A stretch of DNA of 5,886 bases, from contig NZ_CAMLGT010000238.1 of assembly GCF_946479605.1 (NCBI RefSeq), positions 1 through 5,886 of the forward strand, given 5' to 3'. The notes beneath the pieces were generated by a model. It worked only from the letters and a program-made list of their open reading frames with translations. It ran no database searches and was not told the origin of the DNA. The position numbers and the translations under genes were made by a program. Shown here piece by piece: positions 1-5,886 of this stretch (positions are counted from its first letter, which is position 1; every line of letters starts with the position of its first letter). The DNA comes from an uncultured Lacibacter sp. Its GTDB lineage: Bacteria > Bacteroidota > Bacteroidia > Chitinophagales > Chitinophagaceae.

Positions 1-2852
1 GCATCAATTTTAAAGCATTGGGTTTGCTGAACAAAAACCTGAGCTTAAAATCGTATGTTGATCTTGATTTTAAAGGAAAGAACATTGATGACTTTCTTGG
101 TACAGCCAACCTGCAGAATGCAGTATTAACAAACGATACCGATCAACTGTCATTCGATTACTTTACACTCTCCTCTATCATTGTTGACGGAAAGAAAAGT
201 CTGCGTGCAAGAAGCAATGAAGCCGATGTAAATATTCTCGGCAATTTCAACATTCTCGATCTGCCAAACACAGCCTTGTCATTTTTACATACCTATTTCC
301 CTGCATACATACCGCAGCCGAAGAAGCAGGTAAAAGACCAGGATTTTACGTTTGACATTACCACAAAAAATATTGCTGAGTATATTGATCTGTTTGATCT
401 GCCGGTAAAAGGTTTTGACAATAGTACCATCAGCGGCCGCATCAGCACCAATGAAAGTACATTTAATTTAAAGAGTGATGTTCCTGAATTTAAATACAAG
501 GATATTGCTTTTAACAGTATTGCCATTAATGCAACAGGCGATTATAAGAAACTTGACCTGAAAGGAGCTATTCACGAAGTAATCTTTAACGACAGTCTTA
601 GTTTACCGCAAACCACGTTTACCGTTTCTGCTGCAAATGATACAGGATCTGTTAATATCCGCACAAGAGCATCGCAAACATTAAAAGATGCCAACCTGAA
701 TGCACGCATTCATACAACACGTGAAGGTGTAGGCATTGTGTTTCAGCCATCTACTTTAGTGATCAATGAAAAAGTGTGGAATATTGAAAACAACAGTGAC
801 CTGTTTATTGGTAAGCAGATGATCCATTCTGAAAAGATCAGGCTGGAATCGGGCAACGAATCCATTGAAGCAAGAACGGAGTTTTCCGGTGATGGTAATA
901 CAGAAGATTTTGTAGTGGACCTGAACAAAGTACATATTGAAGATGTGATGCCATACCTGTTAAAAGATCCACGGCTTGAAGGACAGGTAACGGGCAGAGT
1001 GAATATTGTAAACCCTTATGGTAAAATCCGTATTGACGCAGACCTGCAGGCAGAAAAATTCAGGTTTAACAACGATTCAATTGGTGTTGTAAAAATCAAT
1101 GGCAATTACAATGTGGCAACAGGCGAAGTAAATACCGAAATAAAATCGGAGAATCCGTTGTATGATTTTTTAAGCAGCGGCAAAATCAATCTGAAAGATC
1201 CCAAGAACCCGCAAATCGACCAGGTGATTGAAGCAAAAGAACTGAAGCTGAGTATTCTTGAAAAATATCTTTCTGTGATCATGACAGGAATGGATGGTGT
1301 TGCAAATGGTACCATCCACCTGAAAGGAAATGCTAAAAAGCCGGATCTGATCGGTAGTGTTAAACTGAGCAATGCATCTTTTGTACTGGATTACACCAAG
1401 TGCCGCTACCAGATGAACGAAGGTGCTGAAATTGTTTTCCGTGAAGGTGAAATTGATTTTGGCAAGATCACACTCACGGATGTAGCTAAACGTACAGCTA
1501 CATTCTCCGGAAAAATGAAACACCAGTTTTTCAGCAACATGTCGTTTAACATGGAGTTTCATGCAAATGATGAGCGAAAAGGGTTTCTTGTTTTAAACAC
1601 GAATAAAAAAGATAACAGCCTGTTTTATGGCCATGTGGTTGCCAATGCAAGCGGCACAGTGCGTGGCCCTGTTGATGATCTTGTTTTACGTTTTACAGGC
1701 GAACCGACTGACAGCTCCAAAGTATACTTACCTACTTCCGACTCCCGTGTTACGGGAACAGCGGATTTTATTGTGTTCCGCAAATATGGTAAGGAAATGA
1801 AAGTGGAATCAAAAGTGAAAGAGTCATCAAACATGACTGTTGATCTTGATGTGTATGCTAACCCGCTTGCAAAAATTTATCTTATTCTCGATGAAGTAAC
1901 CAATGATATAATTGAAGGACAAGGCGATGGTTATCTCAACATTCGTACAAGCACCAACGAAGGCACAACAATGTCTGGTCGCTATAACATCACCAATGGA
2001 AAGTATACGTTCAACTGGCAGGCATTGTTCAAAAAACAATTTCTGATCAACAGTGGTTATGTTGAATGGAATGGTGACCCTTACAATGCACGCATCAATA
2101 TTGATGCACGTTATATTATTGACAGAATTGCTCTGCCGGCTGACCTTGCGGCCGGGTGCAGCAGTAACGAACAAAGTTCGCTTACTGTAATCAGTAATCT
2201 TTCCAATACATTAACCAACCCTGTTATTTCGTTCCGCTTTGAATTACCACCCGATCATCCGTGCAGAAATAACCCGATTACCATTAATGGCTTTCAACGT
2301 ATTTACAGTAATCCGAATGAATTGAACAACCAGGTGTTTTCATTATTGGTGTTCAATCAGTTTATGTCAAACAGTACAAATGCAGCAAATACAATCGGCG
2401 GTATAGGTACAAGTGTTGCCGGAACAATTACTGAATTTCTTGCTCAGCAGGTAGAAACAGGTTTGGGTCTTGCCTTGAAAAATATTCCGGGTATTAATAA
2501 ACTTAACCTTGACCCTTACGTAACGTTCACCCCGGGTCTTATTTCAGGAGCACAGGCACAGGCAAATGGATTTGCTGGTATAGGCGGTACAGGAAGAATT
2601 GGTGTAACGAAACGATTCCTCAACGGCAGGCTGGTGTTAAAGGCAGGCGGTTCAATGCTTGTAAACACAGGACAGAATGCACCAATTCAAAACAATAATC
2701 AACTTACCCCGGACTTTACATTGGAATGGTTATTAACCTCTGATGGCAAACTCCGTATCATCGGTTTTTACCGCAGTGTATTTGATGTACTCTGGCGTGC
2801 AGCCAACCGCACAGGTATAAGTTTCTCTTATGTACGTGACTTTGAAATGTGA
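1..2852 (+). CDS. TamB-family translocation/assembly module protein, 5'-truncated (C-terminal 949 residues)
   Basis: The reading frame is open from base 3 to a TGA at 2850-2852 with no stop before it, so the gene begins left of the window and the TTG at 18 is not its start. Family members are inner-membrane-anchored proteins that span the periplasm as a long beta-rich groove, assisting outer-membrane protein assembly and phospholipid transport; that role is family knowledge. About the first 1,500 bases encode repetitive alternating hydrophobic/polar beta-strands typical of the AsmA/TamB fold. The conserved TamB domain (formerly DUF490) fills roughly 1500-2852. It shows a GxVxGPVDDL-type strand near 1650, a stretch reading INSGYVEWNGDP near 2041-2080, an LNNQVFSLLVFNQF block near 2320-2365, and a C-terminus ending in SYVRDFEM. 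Bacteroidota homologues are usually well over 1,400 residues, so a third or more, including the membrane anchor, is missing. Three cysteines are visible (codons at 1401, 2157 and 2262). Identification is confident; substrate is unknown. Confidence 0.9.
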   Translation, partial: INFKALGLLNKNLSLKSYVDLDFKGKNIDDFLGTANLQNAVLTNDTDQLSFDYFTLSSIIVDGKKSLRARSNEADVNILGNFNILDLPNTALSFLHTYFPAYIPQPKKQVKDQDFTFDITTKNIAEYIDLFDLPVKGFDNSTISGRISTNESTFNLKSDVPEFKYKDIAFNSIAINATGDYKKLDLKGAIHEVIFNDSLSLPQTTFTVSAANDTGSVNIRTRASQTLKDANLNARIHTTREGVGIVFQPSTLVINEKVWNIENNSDLFIGKQMIHSEKIRLESGNESIEARTEFSGDGNTEDFVVDLNKVHIEDVMPYLLKDPRLEGQVTGRVNIVNPYGKIRIDADLQAEKFRFNNDSIGVVKINGNYNVATGEVNTEIKSENPLYDFLSSGKINLKDPKNPQIDQVIEAKELKLSILEKYLSVIMTGMDGVANGTIHLKGNAKKPDLIGSVKLSNASFVLDYTKCRYQMNEGAEIVFREGEIDFGKITLTDVAKRTATFSGKMKHQFFSNMSFNMEFHANDERKGFLVLNTNKKDNSLFYGHVVANASGTVRGPVDDLVLRFTGEPTDSSKVYLPTSDSRVTGTADFIVFRKYGKEMKVESKVKESSNMTVDLDVYANPLAKIYLILDEVTNDIIEGQGDGYLNIRTSTNEGTTMSGRYNITNGKYTFNWQALFKKQFLINSGYVEWNGDPYNARINIDARYIIDRIALPADLAAGCSSNEQSSLTVISNLSNTLTNPVISFRFELPPDHPCRNNPITINGFQRIYSNPNELNNQVFSLLVFNQFMSNSTNAANTIGGIGTSVAGTITEFLAQQVETGLGLALKNIPGINKLNLDPYVTFTPGLISGAQAQANGFAGIGGTGRIGVTKRFLNGRLVLKAGGSMLVNTGQNAPIQNNNQLTPDFTLEWLLTSDGKLRIIGFYRSVFDVLWRAANRTGISFSYVRDFEM

Positions 2853-2854
2853 TC

Positions 2855-4054
2855 TTACTTTAATATTTCGTGGCCCAGTTTATCACGCTTTGTTTCCAGG
2901 TATTTTTGGTTGTATTGATTGGGCACTATCTGCACAGGAACAGTTTCAACTATTTCAAGGCCATAACCAAGCAAGCCTGCTCTTTTCTTTGGATTATTGC
3001 TGATGAGTTTCAGTTTGGTTACATTCAACGTCCGGAGTATTTGTGCACCCACACCATAATCTCTTGCATCCATCGGTAAACCTAAATGCAGGTTTGCTTC
3101 AACCGTATCCAATCCTTCTTCCTGCAGCTTATATGCTTTCAGTTTATTGAACAGGCCAATACCTCTTCCCTCCTGGTTCATGTATAGTACCACACCTTTG
3201 CCTTCTTTCTCCACCATCTGCATGGCACTGTGCAATTGCTCACCACAATCGCAACGGAGCGAACTGAGGATATCACCTGTAAAACAAGATGAATGCACAC
3301 GTACCAATACAGGTTCATCTGCCTCCCATGTTCCTTTTATAAGAGCAAGGTGTTCATTACCCGTTTCTTTTTCTTTGAAGGCCACCAATGTAAAATGACC
3401 GTATGCAGTGGGCATATCCACCCGCACTATTTCTTCAATCAGCGAATCGGTTTTTAACCTGTATTCGATGAGGTCTTTAATGGAAATGATCTTGAGATCG
3501 AATTTTTCTGCAATAAGCTCCAGCTGTGGCAAGCGGGCCATGCTGCCATCTTCATTCATAATCTCCACCAGCACACCTGCCGGTTCAAAACCTGCTAAAC
3601 GGGCAAGATCAATGGTAGCTTCAGTATGACCGCTGCGGCGCAACACCCCGCCCGGTTTTGCACGAAGTGGAAAAATATGTCCCGGCCGGGCCAGTTCTTC
3701 GGGCTTTGTGTTCTTATTGATCAGTGCCTGAACAGTTTTTGACCGATCCTGTGCTGAAATGCCCGTGCCGGTGCCGGGTCCTGTAAGGTCAACAGAAATA
3801 GTAAATGCCGTTTCATGCAAAGATGTGTTTGAAGAAACCATCGGCTCGAGTTTCAATTCCTGGCAACGTTCATCAGTTAAGGCAGCGCAAATAAGCCCCC
3901 GCCCTTCTTTACTCATAAAATTGATCACTTCCGGGGTTGTGTGCCGGGCTGCAATAATAAAATCGCCCTCATTTTCACGATCTTCATCATCTACCACAAT
4001 CACCATTTTTCCGTTGCGGATATCCTCAATTGCACTTTCTATACTATGAAGCAT
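2855..4054 (-). CDS. ribBA: Bifunctional 3,4-dihydroxy-2-butanone-4-phosphate synthase / GTP cyclohydrolase II (RibBA)
   Basis: This complete 399-residue cytosolic enzyme supplies both branches of riboflavin synthesis. The RibB half makes 3,4-dihydroxy-2-butanone 4-phosphate from ribulose 5-phosphate; the RibA half opens GTP to the diaminopyrimidine precursor. RibB (about 1-200) has the acidic [10 protein letters not shown] motif at 22-31, [10 protein letters not shown] at 123-132, [17 protein letters not shown] at 139-155, and E164. R26, E27, D31, H143 and E164 line up with E. coli catalytic or metal-site residues as I remember them. RibA (about 205-399) has the zinc cysteines C257, C268 and C270 in HSSCFTGD...RCDCGEQL, then NQEGRGIGL at 293-301, D329 and R331 in PMDARDYG, and SNNPKKRAG at 352-360. 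Both halves look active, and the length is normal for fused RibBA. The ATG at 4054 is chosen because [25 protein letters not shown] is the family's usual N-terminus. No Shine-Dalgarno is present. It converges on the tamB-like gene with a 2-base gap and diverges from the receptor gene. Confidence 0.97.
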   Translation of the reverse strand: MLHSIESAIEDIRNGKMVIVVDDEDRENEGDFIIAARHTTPEVINFMSKEGRGLICAALTDERCQELKLEPMVSSNTSLHETAFTISVDLTGPGTGTGISAQDRSKTVQALINKNTKPEELARPGHIFPLRAKPGGVLRRSGHTEATIDLARLAGFEPAGVLVEIMNEDGSMARLPQLELIAEKFDLKIISIKDLIEYRLKTDSLIEEIVRVDMPTAYGHFTLVAFKEKETGNEHLALIKGTWEADEPVLVRVHSSCFTGDILSSLRCDCGEQLHSAMQMVEKEGKGVVLYMNQEGRGIGLFNKLKAYKLQEEGLDTVEANLHLGLPMDARDYGVGAQILRTLNVTKLKLISNNPKKRAGLLGYGLEIVETVPVQIVPNQYNQKYLETKRDKLGHEILK

Positions 4055-4071
4055 GCTGAAATTTTAGGCTG

Positions 4072-4105
4072 CAAAGTTAGTTTAAAACCATCCCTCAAAA
4101 TGCAA
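4072..4105 (-). promoter_or_regulatory. Candidate Bacteroidota-type promoter for ribBA
   Basis: Read on the minus strand, TAACTTTG (4079 to 4072) is an exact match to the Bacteroidota primary-sigma -7 consensus TAnnTTTG. A TTG at 4105-4103 lies 23 bases upstream, at the long end of the spacing I recall for the -33 element. A TTTTG at 4100-4096 is the alternative, but at 16 bases it sits rather close. The expected transcription start would leave a leader of only about 10-15 bases before the ATG, consistent with initiation without a Shine-Dalgarno sequence. The -7 element is the strong part of this call. Confidence 0.55.
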
Positions 4106-4193
4106 CAGACTGAAACTGTTTAAAATCGCAGCATATTGCTTGCAGCATGCACACAAATACCATTGTCTTTCTTTACGATATGTTAATATTTAC

Positions 4194-4226
4194 TTGATAA
4201 ACGAAGGGAAGTTTGTTGTTTATTTG
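4194..4226 (+). promoter_or_regulatory. Candidate Bacteroidota-type promoter for the TonB-dependent receptor gene
   Basis: TTTATTTG at 4219-4226 matches the TAnnTTTG -7 consensus except for T in place of A at its second position. It is preceded by a TTG at 4194-4196 with a 22-base gap, within the usual -33 spacing range. Predicted transcripts would carry a leader of roughly 15 bases. The bases before the ATG are A/T-rich with A at -3 and -6 and no Shine-Dalgarno, as is common in this phylum. Confidence 0.45.
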
Positions 4227-4247
4227 CACACGTAAAACTATATAAGT

Positions 4248-5886
4248 ATGCTAAAAATCAGAAAACTACTGCTTTTGACGGTAACAGTATTTGTTGCAGT
4301 CATTACAAATGCGCAGGTAACTACCAGTAGCATGAGCGGTGTGGTAAAAAATGAAGGTGGCGAGGCGCTCGCAGGTGCCACGATCATTGCAGTCCACACG
4401 CCTACAGGTACCAAGTACACATCAGTAACTAGAAACGGAGGACGCTTCGACATTCTGAACATGAACTCCGGCGGTCCTTACACTGTTACGGTATCGTTTG
4501 TTGGATACCAGAATGCGCAACGGACAGATATTTACCTGACCCTTGGTGATGAGTACAGGGTTGACTTCAACATGTCAAACAATGCTACACAGATCAGTGA
4601 AGTAGTTGTATCTGGTCAGCGCAACCGCTCAGTAAAAAGCGGCGCAAGCACCAACATCAACAATCGTCAGATCAACACGCTTCCTACCATCAGCCGTAGT
4701 ATTAATGATTTCACCCGTTTAACACCTCAAGCTGGTCCAGGCAACACCTTTAATGGTCGTGATGGTCGTTTTAACAACATCCAGATTGACGGTGCCAACT
4801 TTAATAACAACTTTGGTCTCAGCAGCAGCAACCTTCCGGGTGGTGATGCTCAACCAATTTCACTTGACGCTATCGAAGAAATTTCTGTAAACATTTCTCC
4901 ATTTGATGTGAAGCAGGGAAACTTTACCGGCGCCGGTGTTAACGCTGTTACACGTAGTGGTACAAACACACTTACCGGCTCTGTTTATGGTTTTTACCGT
5001 AACCAAAACTTTAATGGTAAGTATGCCGCTTCTACGAAACTTCCTGCGGCAACACAAAGCGAAACAAAATCGTATGGTATGCGCCTTGGCGGACCAATCA
5101 TCAAAAACAAACTCTTCTTCTTTGTAAATGGTGAAAGAGAAGTAAGAACTTACCCCGGTCTTAACTGGCTGGCTACACGTCCTGGTTTAAGCGGAGCAAA
5201 CGTTTCACGTACAACTGCTGCCGATCTTGATGCAGTAAGTGCATTCCTGAAACAGAATTATAACTACGAAACCGGTCCTTACGAAAACCTTGGACAGTTT
5301 GCTTCTGAAAACTTCAAAGCATTGGGTCGTATTGATTGGAATATTAACGATAACCACCGCTTAACTCTCCGTTACAATTTTGTAAAGAGCGTTAACGATA
5401 ATGAAACAAATGGTTCATCTGCACCAAACCCCAGAGCAGCTTCAAACCGCTGGAGCAGAAATGCGATGGCGTATGAGAATGCAAACTATGGTTTTGAAGA
5501 CATCGTTTCTTCATGGACGTTAGATTTCAAAAGCAAACTGGGTAAGAATGCAAACAACCAGTTCCTTGCCACTTATACAAACATTGAAACAAACCGTACC
5601 AGCGGCTCTACACCTTTCCCATTTGTCGATATTCAGGATGGTTCAGGCGATCAATATATCAGCTTTGGGTATGAACTGTTCAGCTGGAAAAATGAAGTAA
5701 AGAACAAGGTGATCACTTTCACTGATAATTTTTCTTACACTATCGGCAACCACAACCTTACAGCAGGTGCTTCATTCGATTACCTGTATTTTGGTAACAG
5801 CTTCCTCCGTTACGGAACAGGTTACTACCGTTTCAACTCTGTAAACGACTTTTTAACCGGTGCAGCTCCAAATGCGTTTGCACTCA
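4248..5886 (+). CDS. Oar-like TonB-dependent receptor with carboxypeptidase-regulatory-like domain, 3'-truncated
   Basis: The frame runs without a stop from the ATG at 4248 to the window edge, giving 546 codons plus one base. Residues 1-22 are a signal peptide: MLKIRK, a hydrophobic core, and a likely cut between A22 and Q23 in TNAQ. Residues about 28-110 form the carboxypeptidase-regulatory-like beta-sandwich common on Bacteroidota receptors (SGVV...GEALAGATI, later YTVTVSFVGYQ). Residues about 115-240 are the plug: ISEVVVSGQ, then NIQIDGANFNNNFG at 177-190, a family IDG motif, and SPFDVKQGNFTGAGVNAVTR at 217-236. The last two stretches resemble the Oar-like subgroup. From about 241 the outer-membrane barrel begins, with alternating aromatic strands. 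Such proteins take TonB/ExbBD energy to import or move substrates across the outer membrane. Oar-like members are often about 1,000-1,100 residues, so perhaps half the barrel is missing. The substrate cannot be told from this part. No SusD partner is visible; one could lie beyond the edge, although Oar-like receptors commonly lack one. Confidence 0.93.
   Translation, partial: MLKIRKLLLLTVTVFVAVITNAQVTTSSMSGVVKNEGGEALAGATIIAVHTPTGTKYTSVTRNGGRFDILNMNSGGPYTVTVSFVGYQNAQRTDIYLTLGDEYRVDFNMSNNATQISEVVVSGQRNRSVKSGASTNINNRQINTLPTISRSINDFTRLTPQAGPGNTFNGRDGRFNNIQIDGANFNNNFGLSSSNLPGGDAQPISLDAIEEISVNISPFDVKQGNFTGAGVNAVTRSGTNTLTGSVYGFYRNQNFNGKYAASTKLPAATQSETKSYGMRLGGPIIKNKLFFFVNGEREVRTYPGLNWLATRPGLSGANVSRTTAADLDAVSAFLKQNYNYETGPYENLGQFASENFKALGRIDWNINDNHRLTLRYNFVKSVNDNETNGSSAPNPRAASNRWSRNAMAYENANYGFEDIVSSWTLDFKSKLGKNANNQFLATYTNIETNRTSGSTPFPFVDIQDGSGDQYISFGYELFSWKNEVKNKVITFTDNFSYTIGNHNLTAGASFDYLYFGNSFLRYGTGYYRFNSVNDFLTGAAPNAFAL

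Larger units (their letters stand above)
4055..4247. other. Divergent intergenic region between ribBA and the TonB-dependent receptor
   Basis: These 193 AT-rich bases separate two start codons facing away from each other. They contain one candidate promoter per direction, with about 90 bases between their -33 elements. That middle stretch holds three small repeats: GTTTAAAA at 4080-4087 and 4118-4125, an inverted AACAG/CTGTT pair at 4104-4108 and 4116-4120, and GCAGCAT at 4128-4134 and 4142-4148. No tRNA, convincing small gene or riboswitch fold was recognised. Confidence 0.7.

Noticed and set aside
1170..1562. 130-codon minus-strand open frame inside the tamB-like gene
   Set aside because: It lies wholly antisense to a clearly conserved protein, resembles no family I recognise, and has a shadow-like composition.
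1827..2174. 115-codon minus-strand open frame opposite the TamB domain
   Set aside because: It is antisense to the strongly conserved C-terminal domain and shows no domain, signal peptide or promoter of its own.
2869..2887. CGTG...CACG inverted repeat just after the tamB-like stop, a possible terminator
   Set aside because: The stem is only four base pairs with an 11-base loop and no clean T-run after it, and it lies inside ribBA coding sequence.
3941..4123. 60-codon plus-strand frame running from within ribBA into the intergenic region
   Set aside because: Most of it is antisense to the ribBA N-terminus, its composition is unlike a real protein, and it has no promoter-like sequence ahead.
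4055..4247. FMN riboswitch upstream of ribBA
   Set aside because: The predicted leader is about 10-15 bases, and I see none of the conserved multi-helix FMN element blocks in the region.
12..5327. Exact 12-base repeat AAAGCATTGGGT at 12-23 and 5316-5327, both encoding part of FKALG
   Set aside because: About one exact 12-base match is expected by chance in a window this size, and the two proteins are unrelated.

Overview
The window looks like an ordinary stretch of a Bacteroidota chromosome. Chitinophagaceae or a near relative is my best guess, an inference from protein style and not a search. Supporting signs are an Oar-like TonB-dependent receptor with an N-terminal carboxypeptidase-regulatory-like domain, a long TamB protein, a fused ribBA, start codons without Shine-Dalgarno sequences, and promoter -7 elements resembling the Bacteroidota TAnnTTTG consensus.

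Layout: bases 1-2852 (+) hold the C-terminal 949 residues of a TamB-family envelope protein whose N-terminus lies left of the window. Two bases later, convergent on the minus strand, is a complete ribBA (2855-4054), the bifunctional riboflavin-biosynthesis enzyme. A 193-base divergent intergenic region (4055-4247) carries a candidate promoter for each flanking gene and a few short repeats. From 4248 to the right edge (+) is the first 546 codons of a TonB-dependent receptor. It has a signal peptide, a regulatory-like domain, a plug and the start of the barrel.

The genes do not form an operon: orientations are +, -, +. Two belong to the outer-membrane system, TamB in envelope assembly or lipid transport and the receptor as a probable client of outer-membrane assembly. 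RibBA is cytosolic housekeeping metabolism. There are no RNA genes, mobile elements or CRISPR arrays, and no gene-free stretch longer than 193 bases.

I do not see a previously undescribed system. The points worth a second look are modest: the 2-base convergent junction without a visible terminator, the compact divergent promoter region with repeated words and no room for an FMN riboswitch, and a cysteine pair in the TamB domain.
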